Source: Novosphingobium sp. 18050 (GTDB taxonomy: Bacteria; Pseudomonadota; Alphaproteobacteria; Sphingomonadales; Sphingomonadaceae). Taken from it: DNA of 64,000 bases. Below, in pieces: positions 25,372 to 34,287 of the stretch. The translations under genes were made by a program, and so were the position numbers. Numbering within the stretch: position 1 is the stretch's first letter; each line of letters begins with the position of its first letter. The DNA lies in assembly GCF_902706195.1 (NCBI RefSeq), contig NZ_CACSJO010000010.1:62001-126000 (forward strand), written 5' to 3'. The notes under the pieces are model-generated. The model was not told the origin of the DNA, did no database searches, and saw nothing but the letters and a program-made list of their open reading frames with translations.

Positions 25372-26058
25372 ATGACGATTCCCGCAATTCTTCCGGGTGA
25401 TATCGAGCTGCGCATCTCCAGCGAGCCGGTCCCCTATCGCGAAGCGCTTGAGGAGATGACCGCGCGCAATGCTGCCATCGCCGCCGGCGAAGCGCGCGAG
25501 CTGGTATGGCTCCTCGAACATCCGCCGGTCTATACTGCCGGCACCAGCGCTGCTTCGGACGAACTTCTCGACCCGCGTTTCGAAGTGGTCGAGGCCGGGC
25601 GCGGCGGACGCTATACCTATCACGGCCCCGGGCAGCGCATCGGCTACGTCCTGCTCGACCTCAGGAAACGCGCCCGCGACGCGCGCGGCTTCGTCCACGG
25701 CCTCGAAGGCTGGGTGATCGAGACCCTGCGCGATTTCGGAATTGAGAGCTTCCGCGCCGAAGGCCGCATCGGCATCTGGACGACCGATGTCGACAGCCGC
25801 GAGGCGAAGATCGGCGCAATCGGCGTGCGCATCCGCAAGTGGGTGACGATGCACGGCTTTTCGGTGAACATCCGCCCCGACCTGTCGCACTTCACCGGCA
25901 TCGTGCCTTGCGGTATCGAGGAATTTGGCGTCACCAGCCTCGCACGCCTCGGCCGCGATGTGGATTTCGCCGCCTGGGACGAGGCAATGATCGCCCGCGC
26001 ACCGGCGTTCCTTGCCGCACTCGAAAGCCCCTGCCCCCCTTCGGAGATCGCAGAATGA
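25372..26058 (+). CDS. lipB: Lipoyl(octanoyl) transferase LipB
   Basis: A 228-residue enzyme that moves octanoate from acyl carrier protein to lipoyl domains. Diagnostic segments are [37 protein letters not shown], the [10 protein letters not shown] loop with the conserved Lys, and [15 protein letters not shown] with the catalytic Cys. The ATG at 25372 was used; a TTG at 25336 would add 12 residues. The 3' end overlaps the next gene's ATG. Confidence 0.95.
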   Translation: MTIPAILPGDIELRISSEPVPYREALEEMTARNAAIAAGEARELVWLLEHPPVYTAGTSAASDELLDPRFEVVEAGRGGRYTYHGPGQRIGYVLLDLRKRARDARGFVHGLEGWVIETLRDFGIESFRAEGRIGIWTTDVDSREAKIGAIGVRIRKWVTMHGFSVNIRPDLSHFTGIVPCGIEEFGVTSLARLGRDVDFAAWDEAMIARAPAFLAALESPCPPSEIAE

Positions 26059-26366
26059 CCGCTTCGCGCCTGATGATCCTGGCGGCCGGCGCCGCGCTGC
26101 TACTGGGCGGCTGCAACAAGAGCGCCGACGACCAGCCCAAGGCCGCCGCCGGCGGCGACCTGCTGCCGCGTTCGGCGAGCGACGACATGCTGCCTTACGA
26201 CACCGTGCGTTCGCAGGCCTCTCTCTCGGCCCCGGATGCCGGGCTGCACGACAGCGCTCCGCGTACCGCAAGGCCCGCTGTAACGGCATCGACCGCGTCC
26301 GAAGACGATGTCGTCAGCGATCCTGTCATCCCGGCCGATCCGGCTCCGGTGCCGCGCACGCAGTAG
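26055..26366 (+). CDS. Small lipoprotein of unknown function
   Basis: A 103-residue protein with a lipoprotein signal (LLLGGCNKS, Cys19) and a Ser/Asp/Pro-rich, apparently disordered mature part. It begins within the lipB stop (ATGA overlap), so it is probably translated from the same mRNA. No recognisable domain. Confidence 0.7.
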   Translation: MTASRLMILAAGAALLLGGCNKSADDQPKAAAGGDLLPRSASDDMLPYDTVRSQASLSAPDAGLHDSAPRTARPAVTASTASEDDVVSDPVIPADPAPVPRTQ

Positions 26367-26488
26367 CGGTAAAGCTTCGCCTCGCTGACCGGACTATTGC
26401 GGGTCGGGGGCGTAAATCGGCTTGCCCGGTCTGAGTGGGCAGTAAACTGACGAAGGCCGGCGACACGGCTGAAATCCGGGAACTCGCC

Positions 26489-26746
26489 TTAACGGGCGTT
26501 GAAATGTCGCAAAATCTTGCCGTCCAGCGGCTCCTTGAATCGCACCGCGATCCGGCGGGCGTTTCTTTGCGTGGCAGTCGCGGCGAAAGGTCCCATCGCC
26601 CCGATCCACAAGGAAAAATCGGCATCGAAAAAGCCCTGCGGCGCATCGGTCTCGAGGTCACAGCCCCCGTCCGCCAATTCGCAGATGCGCACGAGCGCCT
26701 TGTCGCGGGCGCTCACGCACTCGCCGTATAGGATCATCGCCATCAT
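26489..26746 (-). CDS. Small PilZ-like single-domain protein
   Basis: An 85-residue protein resembling a PilZ domain: ARDKALVRICELADGGCDLET, then alternating strands and RIAVRFKEPLDGKILRHF at the end, much like the V-D-S-GC-L and F-PL motifs of PilZ. The first arginine motif expected for c-di-GMP binding (RxxxR) is not clear, so it may be a non-binding variant. The start at 26746 is one of several closely spaced ATGs. It lies upstream of otsA on the same strand but 200 bases after it in transcription order. Confidence 0.5.
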   Translation of the reverse strand: MMAMILYGECVSARDKALVRICELADGGCDLETDAPQGFFDADFSLWIGAMGPFAATATQRNARRIAVRFKEPLDGKILRHFNAR

Positions 26747-26952
26747 CGCTCAGCCGTCCGGTTGCCCGGCGTCCTCTTTTTGTTTTTTTGGTCGGCTGAT
26801 CCAGGCATCGCCTCGCCCAGCCAGCGAGGTTCTGCCCCGCACCCACTCCTGATACGCCTCCTAAAGGTCAGAACGGTTTCAGGCGAGTGTCAATTTTGTG
26901 ATGGACGAATGGACCCTCCGAATTCCCGGAAGGCCCGCTCGTTCAGGCTCGC

Positions 26953-28374
26953 TCAGGCGACTTCGTTTTGCGACAGGCTGCTGTCTGCGGGTTCCTTCTC
27001 TTTCCCCGCCAGCGCTTTCACGAACTGCTCGCGCCAGTGAATCACGTCTTCGCTGCGCACCGAGGCGAGCAGCTTGGAATGGCGGCGCTTTCGTTCGGCC
27101 AGCGGCATGTCGAGCGCGCGCTTGATCGTCTCGGCCACATGTTCGACCGAGTGCGGGTTTACCAGCAGCGCATCCTTGAGCTGCAGCGCCGCACCCGCGA
27201 ACTGTGAGAGGATAAGCACGCCGGGATCTTCGGGATCCTGCGCCGCGACGTATTCCTTGGCCACCAGATTCATGCCGTCGCGCAGGGGCGTGACGAGCCC
27301 GATCTCGGCGGCACGGTAATACCCCGCCAACTGCGCACGGGGATAGCCGCGATTGACGTAGCGGATCGGCACAAAGCCCACGTCGGCGTGAGCGCCGTTG
27401 ATATGGCCGGTCTTGCGCTCCAGGTCCTCGCGAATCTGCTGGTAACTGGCGACATCGCCCCGGCTTGGCGGCGCGATCTGCAGCAGCACGGCATCGCCGG
27501 CCAGCTCCGGGTGGTCCGAAAGGAAACGGGCGAAGCTTTCGAAACGCTCCCCCAGACCCTTGGAATAATCCAGCCGGTCGACGCCGATCAGAATCTTGCG
27601 GCCACGCACGCTGGACTTGAGGACATTGTAGGCTTCCTTGGCCTCCTCGCTTTCGGCGGCCTCGGTGAATTCAGCGAAGTCGATGCCGATCGGGAAAGCG
27701 CGGGCGACGACCTTGCGGCCCTTGTAGTCGATCGAATTGTCGAGATTGACCTTGAGGCCCATTTCCTTCTGCACATAGTGCAGGAAACTTTCCAGCCACT
27801 CGGTGGTCTGGAAGCCAAGCACGTCGTATTCCAGCATCGAGGCGACCAGCCGCTCATGGAACGGTAACGAGGCAAGCAGGCGCGTGGGCGGCCAGGGCGT
27901 GTGCAGGAACAGGCCCATGCGGTTCTTCACGCCCTTGCCGCGCAGGATCGAGCCCAGCGGCAGCAGATGATAATCGTGGACCCAGACGAGGTCCTCCGGC
28001 TCGATCAGCGGCAATACTGACCCGGCGAAGCGCTCGTTCACCCGCTCGTAGCCCTCACCGAAATTACGGTCGTATTCTGTCAGGTCGATGCGGTAGTGGA
28101 ACAGCGGCCAGAGCGTGCGGTTGGCGTAGCCGTTATAGTACTCGTCGATGTCCTGCGGTTCGAGGTCGATGGTGGCCGTGGTGACATCGTCATTGCGCTG
28201 CATGTCGAGGTGCCCGGTGAACTCGGCGGTCTCCTGCCCCGACCAGCCGAACCAGATGCCCCGGTGCTCGCGCAGCGCCGAATTGAGGGCCACCGCCAGT
28301 CCGCCCTGGGCCCCGGCGGCGCCCGCGGCCTTGGGTACGCTGACCCGGTTCGAAATGACGATCAATCGGCTCAT
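26953..28374 (-). CDS. otsA: Trehalose-6-phosphate synthase OtsA
   Basis: A 473-residue GT20 enzyme that joins UDP-glucose and glucose-6-phosphate. Typical segments are RLIVISNRVS, WFGWSGQE, LVWVHDYHLLPLG, GLFLHTPWPP, IGVDRLDYSKGL and PLRDGMNLVAKEYVA. The start at 28374 was chosen because the catalytic domain begins there. Last gene of otsB-GH15-otsA, 91 bases after the GH15 gene. Confidence 0.97.
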   Translation of the reverse strand: MSRLIVISNRVSVPKAAGAAGAQGGLAVALNSALREHRGIWFGWSGQETAEFTGHLDMQRNDDVTTATIDLEPQDIDEYYNGYANRTLWPLFHYRIDLTEYDRNFGEGYERVNERFAGSVLPLIEPEDLVWVHDYHLLPLGSILRGKGVKNRMGLFLHTPWPPTRLLASLPFHERLVASMLEYDVLGFQTTEWLESFLHYVQKEMGLKVNLDNSIDYKGRKVVARAFPIGIDFAEFTEAAESEEAKEAYNVLKSSVRGRKILIGVDRLDYSKGLGERFESFARFLSDHPELAGDAVLLQIAPPSRGDVASYQQIREDLERKTGHINGAHADVGFVPIRYVNRGYPRAQLAGYYRAAEIGLVTPLRDGMNLVAKEYVAAQDPEDPGVLILSQFAGAALQLKDALLVNPHSVEHVAETIKRALDMPLAERKRRHSKLLASVRSEDVIHWREQFVKALAGKEKEPADSSLSQNEVA

Positions 28375-28465
28375 GTGTAATCCCCTGTCGCGCCCGGTAA
28401 AGGGCGCCTCGCGGTAAATCCGCGCCTCTCGGCGCAGGCATGGAAGGGCAGGATATCCGGCATTT

Positions 28466-30319
28466 TCAACGCCAGTCCCGCCACGACCGGGACAGTTGCC
28501 CGGCACAGTTGATGATCCCCACCAGCGAGTATGTCTGCGGGAAATTACCCCACAACTCGCCGGTCTCGAAATCCATGTCCTCGGAAAGCAGCCCCGACTT
28601 CGTGCGGTGCGCCAGCATGGCTTCGAAGATGCGGCGCGCCTCTTCGTCGTCGCCGCTGCGGTGAAGCGCCTCGATCAGCCAGAAAGTGCAGATATTGAAC
28701 GCGGTTTCCGGTAGGCCGAAGTCGTCCTCGCTGTCATAACGCAGCATGTGCTCGCCCCGGCGCAGAGACTTCTGCACCGCTTTCAGCGTCGCCTGGAATC
28801 TTGGATCGGCTGCCGGCAGATAGCGCAGCTCGACCATCTGCAGCAGGCTGGCGTCAAGCTGCGATCCGCCAAAGCTGGCGGCATAGTGCCCGCCCGCGTC
28901 GTGGCCCTCGACCAGATGCCAAGCGCCCTCGTCGATATGGGCACGTACGGTATCGGCACGCTCGCGCCAGAGCGCGGCGCGGTCATGCAAGCCCAGGTGC
29001 TCGGCGGCATTGGCGAGACGGTCGCAGGCGGCCCAGCTCATGACGCTGGAATAGGTGTGGATCGCCGTGCGGGTGCGCAGTTCCCACAGGCCGGCATCGG
29101 GCTGATCGTGGGTCTTCCACGCCATCTCGCCGATCTGCTCGAGACTGCGGAAATCATCCTCATTGGCAACGCGCAGCAACCGCTGGTCCCAGAACGCCTG
29201 GATCGAGGGCAGGACGATCTGGCCATAGCAGTCGTTCTGCACCTGATAGTAGGCCGCATTGCCCACGCGCACCGGGCCGGTGCCACGATAGCCAGGAAGG
29301 TCGGGTGCCTCCCACTCGATGATCTCCTTGGCGCCGCTCACCGCATAGAGCGGCTGGACCACGCCGCCAGGGGCATCGGCAACAATGTTACGCAAGTACG
29401 CAAGGTATTTCTCCAGAACGTCGAGCGCGCCAAGGTGGTTGAGCGCCTGCACGGTGTAGTAGGCATCGCGGATCCAGCAGTAGCGGTAATCCCAGTTGCG
29501 CTGGCTGCCCGGCGCCTCGGGGATGGATGTGGTGAGCGCGGCGACGATCGCGCCGGTTTCCTCGTGCTGACACAGCTTGAGGGTTATCGCCGCGCGGATC
29601 ACCGCATCCTGCCAGTCCAGCGGCGTTGCGAGGCCGCGCACCCACATGCGCCAGTAGTGCCCTGTCTTCTGCAGCATGGCATCCACGTCATGCTCGACAT
29701 TACCGTTGAACGGCTCGTCCGGGCCGAGGAAGAAGTGCAACGACTTTTCCAGCCGGAACCAGCGCTCGTCGAGGACGTAGCCGACCGGGCAGTCCGTCGT
29801 CAGGCGCATGGCGTTACGCTCCACCAGGTATCGCACATGGTTCGACCCCTGGGTGATCGGCGCCAGCTTGGCGCCGTAGCCGCTCATCGGGGTAAGGATC
29901 GTGCGGATACGCGGAGCGCCCGAAACGGGGCGGACTATCCGCGCGTAGGCGACCGGGCGGTACATCCGCCCGTCGCGCTCGAAACGCGGCGCGAAGTCGT
30001 AGATCTCCACCGCGCCGCCATTGGCATCTTCCAGCCGGGTCACGAGGATCGGCGTATTGCGCAAGTAGTGCTGGCTGACCGAGACCTGGCCCTCCAACTC
30101 GAAGCGCCAGGTGCCAGCGTCCTGCCCCTTGTCGCCGCGCAGCAGGGCACAGAACGTCGGGTCGCCGTCGACACGAGGCACACAGCCCCAGACGATCGCG
30201 CCCGCCTCGTCGATCAGTCCGCTGACCTGGCAATTGCCGATCGGCCATAGCTCCAGAGTGCTGACAGGATCTGGCGACGACACGGCAGGCGTCGTGGCGA
30301 ATGTCGGGGCGGTCGTCAT
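28466..30319 (-). CDS. Glycoside hydrolase family 15 protein
   Basis: A 617-residue GH15 enzyme with an N-terminal beta-sandwich (residues 1-220) and a C-terminal (alpha/alpha)6 barrel containing NWDYRYCWIRDAYYTVQAL and EDMDFETGELWGNFPQTYSLVG. Family members include glucoamylases, glucodextranases and some bacterial trehalases. Lodged between otsB and otsA with a 4-base overlap to otsB, it is more likely linked to trehalose or alpha-glucan turnover than to starch use. Substrate not determined. Confidence 0.92.
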   Translation of the reverse strand: MTTAPTFATTPAVSSPDPVSTLELWPIGNCQVSGLIDEAGAIVWGCVPRVDGDPTFCALLRGDKGQDAGTWRFELEGQVSVSQHYLRNTPILVTRLEDANGGAVEIYDFAPRFERDGRMYRPVAYARIVRPVSGAPRIRTILTPMSGYGAKLAPITQGSNHVRYLVERNAMRLTTDCPVGYVLDERWFRLEKSLHFFLGPDEPFNGNVEHDVDAMLQKTGHYWRMWVRGLATPLDWQDAVIRAAITLKLCQHEETGAIVAALTTSIPEAPGSQRNWDYRYCWIRDAYYTVQALNHLGALDVLEKYLAYLRNIVADAPGGVVQPLYAVSGAKEIIEWEAPDLPGYRGTGPVRVGNAAYYQVQNDCYGQIVLPSIQAFWDQRLLRVANEDDFRSLEQIGEMAWKTHDQPDAGLWELRTRTAIHTYSSVMSWAACDRLANAAEHLGLHDRAALWRERADTVRAHIDEGAWHLVEGHDAGGHYAASFGGSQLDASLLQMVELRYLPAADPRFQATLKAVQKSLRRGEHMLRYDSEDDFGLPETAFNICTFWLIEALHRSGDDEEARRIFEAMLAHRTKSGLLSEDMDFETGELWGNFPQTYSLVGIINCAGQLSRSWRDWR

Positions 30320-31176
30320 GGGCGGGTCTCTCCTTCAGGCTCGGCGACGGGCAGGGATGCGAGCCCGCCTTCCAGCCAGGTATGGACGGCGGCGACGCCG
30401 GGCAGGCGCAGCGCGGCGGCGGTGGCGCGCATCGGCCCCACCAGCACGCCCTGCCCGCCCAGGTGACGAACCGCCCGGAATGCATCCTCATCGGTAACGT
30501 CGTCGCCCAAGAACAGCGGCGCAGCGCCGGCAAAGGCGGGAAGCCCCATGAAACGGACAACGGCAGTGCCCTTGTCTGACCCCGGCATCGCCAGCTCGAT
30601 CACCTGCTTGCCGTGCTTCATCGCCAGGCCGCGCTTCTCCGCAAGCGCCTGCGCGCAGGCCAGCAGCCCCTCCAGCGCCTCGGGATGGCGGCGATAGTGG
30701 ACCGCGACGCTGAACGGCTTGGGCTCGACCAGCAGGCCGCCATTGGTCGCAGCGAAATTCTCCAGCGCAGCGACCACCGCGGCGGGCAGCGGATCGGCCA
30801 GCGGTTCGACCTCGGCGCCGCTCCTGGGGCGGAATTCGCCCCCGTGCGAACCGGCGACAGCCACTTCGACCGGACCGATCAACGCTTCGAGCGCCGCGAT
30901 CGAACGTCCCGTGACGATCGCCAGACGGCCGCCGAGACGCTGCGAAAGTGCGGTGATCATGCCGGCAAGGCGGGGGCCGACCACGACATCATCGGGATGA
31001 TCGACGATCTCCACCAGCGTACCGTCGAAGTCGAGGAACAGGGCAATGTTCGCGCCAGGATCGAGCGGAGGCGGAAGCGGCAGGTCGCCTTCCGCAGCGA
31101 ATTTGCGCTCGATCGGCGATTTACTGGCCATCGGCGGCTCACTGGCCGCTGGAAGGCTCGCTTGAAAATTGGTCAT
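30316..31176 (-). CDS. otsB: Trehalose-6-phosphate phosphatase OtsB
   Basis: A protein of about 286 residues in the HAD superfamily with motif I LFLDFDGTL (nucleophile Asp), motif II IVTGRS, and the terminal metal-binding motif FLGDDVTDEDAF. It converts trehalose-6-phosphate to trehalose. The start is uncertain: ATG 31176 is used, with GTG/ATG alternatives at 31233 and 31131. First gene of the trehalose operon, downstream of a candidate EcfG promoter. Confidence 0.92.
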   Translation of the reverse strand: MTNFQASLPAASEPPMASKSPIERKFAAEGDLPLPPPLDPGANIALFLDFDGTLVEIVDHPDDVVVGPRLAGMITALSQRLGGRLAIVTGRSIAALEALIGPVEVAVAGSHGGEFRPRSGAEVEPLADPLPAAVVAALENFAATNGGLLVEPKPFSVAVHYRRHPEALEGLLACAQALAEKRGLAMKHGKQVIELAMPGSDKGTAVVRFMGLPAFAGAAPLFLGDDVTDEDAFRAVRHLGGQGVLVGPMRATAAALRLPGVAAVHTWLEGGLASLPVAEPEGETRP

Positions 31177-31277
31177 CGGTGCTCGCTTCGCCCCCGGTTT
31201 GGTATGGATCAGCGGCGCGGTATCGAAAACCACGCACGGGCCGGGCGACCCCGTTCCACCACCCGGGCCATTAGCCG

Positions 31278-31302
31278 AACGGCCATGGGCGCGGGTTGTT
31301 CC
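31278..31302 (-). promoter_or_regulatory. Candidate EcfG (general stress) sigma-factor promoter for otsB
   Basis: On the minus strand GGAAC (31302-31298) is separated by 16 bases from CGTT (31281-31278). This matches the alphaproteobacterial EcfG promoter pattern GGAAC-N16/17-CGTT. It lies about 100 bases upstream of the otsB start, and trehalose genes are frequent general-stress targets in this class. Confidence 0.5.
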
Positions 31303-31541
31303 CTTTGTTCCGCCAGTTTTCGCCGCAGTGCAACAAGCTCGCCATGATATGGTGCTAAACCGCCATGGATCGACCGCTTCGGATTGAAACTTTTTTGCAA
31401 CCGCGAATGAAATCGCGGTAACCGAAGGCCTACCTGCCGCATTGGCTCTTGCCTGTTGGTCCGCGCCGCGCTTTGGATGCGCCGGTACGTGCCCGGAGAC
31501 CGGCGCGGATGAATGGCCGAACTGGCGCGAAAGGCGTGTAA

Positions 31542-32294
31542 ATGAAGAAAATAGTGGCGTTCGATCTCGATGGGACCCTGGCGCTGAGCAAGCAGCCGCT
31601 GACCGACGAGATGGCCGAACTGCTGGCCCAGTTGCTGACGGTGGCGCAAGTCGCCGTGATCTCGGGCGGGGACTGGCCCCAGTTCGAAAAGCAGGTCGCC
31701 AGCCGCCTGCCCGCCCATGCCGACGTATCCCGTATGTGGATGCTGCCCACCAGCGGCGCCAAGCTCTACCTTCACCGCGAAGGCGCTTGGGAAGCGATTT
31801 ATGCAGAACTCTTCACCGACGAGCAGAAGGCCGAGATTCTCGCCGCCTTCGACGCTTCGCTGGCAGCCACCGGCTTCACCCCGGAAGAAGTCTGGGGTGA
31901 GCGGATCGAGGATCGCGGCAGCCAGATCACCTTCTCGGCGCTGGGCCAGCAGGCCCCGCTCGACGCCAAGGAGCACTGGGACCCGGACTTCGCCAAGCGC
32001 AAGGTTATCCAGGCCGATCTCATCAAGCGCCTGCCCGGTGTTTCGATCAATCTGGGCGGCGCGACTTCGGTCGACGTGACCCAGCCCGGCATCGACAAGG
32101 CATGGGGCCTGCGCCGCCTGTCCGAACGCAGCGGCGTGGCCGAGGCGGACATCCTGTTCATCGGCGATGCCATCTTCCCCGGCGGTAACGACTACCCGGC
32201 CAAGGCCATGGGCCTCGACACGGTCTGCGTGCGCGACGCTGCCGATACCGCCAATGTGATCACCGCCATCATCGCCTGCCAGAAAGCCGGCTAA
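31542..32294 (+). CDS. HAD-IIB hydrolase, phosphomannomutase-like
   Basis: A 250-residue HAD-superfamily protein of subclass IIB with motif I VAFDLDGTLALS, motif II VAVISGGDW and a late acidic motif ILFIGDAIFPGGNDYP. The closest well-known relatives are eukaryotic-type phosphomannomutases and sugar phosphatases. It stands alone, divergent from the trehalose operon, so a role in sugar-phosphate metabolism is plausible. Confidence 0.82.
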   Translation: MKKIVAFDLDGTLALSKQPLTDEMAELLAQLLTVAQVAVISGGDWPQFEKQVASRLPAHADVSRMWMLPTSGAKLYLHREGAWEAIYAELFTDEQKAEILAAFDASLAATGFTPEEVWGERIEDRGSQITFSALGQQAPLDAKEHWDPDFAKRKVIQADLIKRLPGVSINLGGATSVDVTQPGIDKAWGLRRLSERSGVAEADILFIGDAIFPGGNDYPAKAMGLDTVCVRDAADTANVITAIIACQKAG

Positions 32295-32336
32295 GCCGTA
32301 GCGCAAGGCGGGGAATGCGGGCATGAAGAACACCTG

Positions 32337-32894
32337 ATGCCCGCATTCTACCTTACCCTGATCGCAGTACTGCTAGCCGGCTTCGGTGCGCGCGATCAGG
32401 TGACGATAGCGGGACTGGCCCTGCGGCAAGGCCAGCGGCCCGCGGTGCTGGTCGTCGCCATACTAGGCGCAGTGCTGACCGCCTCGTTCGCAGCCTATGC
32501 CGCACATTTCATGCTTGAACAGTTGCCGCCGCCCGCGCGGACGATCTTCGCCGCGATCGCGCTGGGACTGGCCGGGCTCGAATCGATGATCCTCGCGCCC
32601 CGTCGCGACCCGCGCGAACCGACCAATTCGCTGGGCGCGCTGGCGATCGTACTCCTTGCCCAGCAGGTGACCGACGCCGCACGCTTCGTTATCTTCGGCA
32701 TGGCAGTGGGCTATGCCGCGCCCTGGCATGCCGGGGCCGCGGGCATACTGAGCGGCGTCATTCTGGTCACTTTCGCCTGGGCCCGGCCCGAACTGCTGGG
32801 AACCCCTCCCGCAAGATGGACGCGGCGGGTGGTCGGGGGCTTGCTTGTGGTCGCCGCGATCACGATGTTCCTTTCGGAATTCGGCATTCTATGA
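32337..32894 (+). CDS. Six-helix membrane protein, possibly a diverged GDT1/UPF0016 relative
   Basis: A 185-residue protein with about six hydrophobic helices in two halves. The first half holds LLAGFGARDQVTIAGLALR and the second LLAQQVTDAARFVIFGMAVGY. Each sits where GDT1 proteins carry E-x-G-D-K-T, with similar flanks, but the metal-binding Glu and most of the motif are lost. This suggests a degenerate paralogue of the transporter at 11421, though the similarity is by eye only. Role unknown. Confidence 0.6.
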   Translation: MPAFYLTLIAVLLAGFGARDQVTIAGLALRQGQRPAVLVVAILGAVLTASFAAYAAHFMLEQLPPPARTIFAAIALGLAGLESMILAPRRDPREPTNSLGALAIVLLAQQVTDAARFVIFGMAVGYAAPWHAGAAGILSGVILVTFAWARPELLGTPPARWTRRVVGGLLVVAAITMFLSEFGIL

Positions 32895-32981
32895 TCGCAA
32901 TTTACGATCCAACCTATCCTTTTCATTTGCGTTGCCAATTTATAGAACCGCCTACAACGAACCGCAGAAGAGGGAACCGAC

Positions 32982-33440
32982 ATGACTTCCAAGGACAACT
33001 CGAAGGCCGCACTGATCGACAGCCTCAACGGGCTTCTGGCGGATACCTTCGCGCTCTACGTGAAGACCAAGAACTTCCACTGGCACGTGCGCGGCCCGCA
33101 GTTTCATGACCTGCACCTGCTGTTCGACGCCCAGGCGACCGAGATCTTCGCCCTGACCGACCTCATCGCCGAGCGCGTGCGCAAGCTGGGCGGCACCACG
33201 CTGACCTCGATCGGCGCGATCAGCACCAAGACCACCGTCAAGGACGAGGACGACACCACGCTCGACGCGATGGCCATGGTAAAGGCCCTGTTCAAGGAAA
33301 ACACCGCCTACGTCGCCACGCTGAAGACGACCAAGGAACTGGCAGGCGAAGCCGGCGACAACGCCACCGACGGTGTGATCGACGACTGGACCGACCAGGC
33401 CGAACAGCGCGCCTGGTTCCTGCGCGAGATCATGGCCTAA
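32982..33440 (+). CDS. dps: Dps-type ferritin, DNA-binding protein from starved cells
   Basis: A 152-residue ferritin-like protein with the Dps ferroxidase signature KNFHWHVRGPQFHDLHLLFD at residues about 29-48 and the acidic residues that complete the intersubunit site. It stores iron as ferric mineral and protects DNA from peroxide. The GAGGG before the ATG is a good ribosome-binding site. Confidence 0.95.
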   Translation: MTSKDNSKAALIDSLNGLLADTFALYVKTKNFHWHVRGPQFHDLHLLFDAQATEIFALTDLIAERVRKLGGTTLTSIGAISTKTTVKDEDDTTLDAMAMVKALFKENTAYVATLKTTKELAGEAGDNATDGVIDDWTDQAEQRAWFLREIMA

Positions 33441-33460
33441 GAAACGCCTCCTTCCATCTT

Positions 33461-33542
33461 CGTCATTGCGAGCGGCAAAACGGCGAAGCGATCCCGGGCA
33501 CCACAAACCGCCCCGGATTGCTTCGTTCAGCTCGTAATGGCG
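33461..33542. repeat. Palindromic intergenic repeat (REP-like)
   Basis: CGTCATTGCGAGC (33461-33473) pairs imperfectly with GCTCGTAATGGCG (33530-33542), and inner arms GCGAAGCGATCC and GGATTGCTTCGT also pair. Sequences of this kind, mobile-looking palindromes with GTCATTGCGAGC ends, are common intergenic repeats in Proteobacteria. It may also terminate dps transcription. Confidence 0.6.
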
Positions 33543-33613
33543 AAGGGCAGGTTGCAACTATTGCGATGCTCTGGGGCGTTTCGCTACGCACCGGGGAGTG
33601 CTAAAGCTTCCCC

Positions 33614-34231
33614 ATGCCCAAGCTTGAACTGATCGAAGGCGCCGACGACGGCGCCATCGCCGCCTGGTTCGCGCAGCGCCTGCGCGCCGCCCTTGCCATG
33701 TCTCCCGAGATCGCCGTAACCGTGCCCGGCGGCTCCACCCCGTTCCCGATCTTTGACCGGCTCGCGAAGGAAGCGCTGCCCTGGCCGCGCATTTCCGTGT
33801 GGCCGGGCGACGACCGCATCGTCGCCGAGGATCACCCCGCCAGCAACGTCGGCAAAATCCGCGCCCGACTGGAGCCCGCCGGTGCCTGCATCGTGCCTCT
33901 GGCGCAGGATGCGCAGCCGCCTCATTTCGCGATCGCCTGGCTGGGCATGGGCGGCGACGGCCATATCGCTTCGCTGTTCCCCAACACCGACCCCCGCGCT
34001 AACGATCCTCAGGCGGTGCGCCGCCTGACGCCCGATCCGCTTCCCCCGGAAGCGCCGTTCGACCGTCTCAGCCTGACCATCCCGTCACTGGTGGACAGCG
34101 ACGAGATCGTTTTCGTGATCCGGGGCACCGACAAGCGCGCCGTGTTCGACGCCGCCGTGAAAGGCGAACACGACCTGCCCGTCGCCCGCCTGCTCAAAGC
34201 AGCGCGGCACAAGGTCACCTGTTTCTGCTGA
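33614..34231 (+). CDS. pgl: 6-phosphogluconolactonase
   Basis: A 205-residue enzyme of the SugarP isomerase fold with TVPGGSTP, VWPGDDRIVAEDHPASNVG and the catalytic region IAWLGMGGDGHIASLFPNT. It hydrolyses 6-phosphogluconolactone in the pentose-phosphate or Entner-Doudoroff route. Slightly shorter than the usual 230-240 residues. The next gene appears to start within its stop codon. Confidence 0.93.
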   Translation: MPKLELIEGADDGAIAAWFAQRLRAALAMSPEIAVTVPGGSTPFPIFDRLAKEALPWPRISVWPGDDRIVAEDHPASNVGKIRARLEPAGACIVPLAQDAQPPHFAIAWLGMGGDGHIASLFPNTDPRANDPQAVRRLTPDPLPPEAPFDRLSLTIPSLVDSDEIVFVIRGTDKRAVFDAAVKGEHDLPVARLLKAARHKVTCFC

Positions 34232-34287
34232 ACCTGATCCCAGCGCCGCTGCATCGCGCACTTTACCGGCTGGCCCATGCACTGCGC

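Noticed and set aside
31225..31257. Second GGAAC upstream of otsB as an EcfG promoter
   Set aside because: The nearest -10-like sequence is at the wrong distance or mismatched; the element at 31278-31302 fits better.
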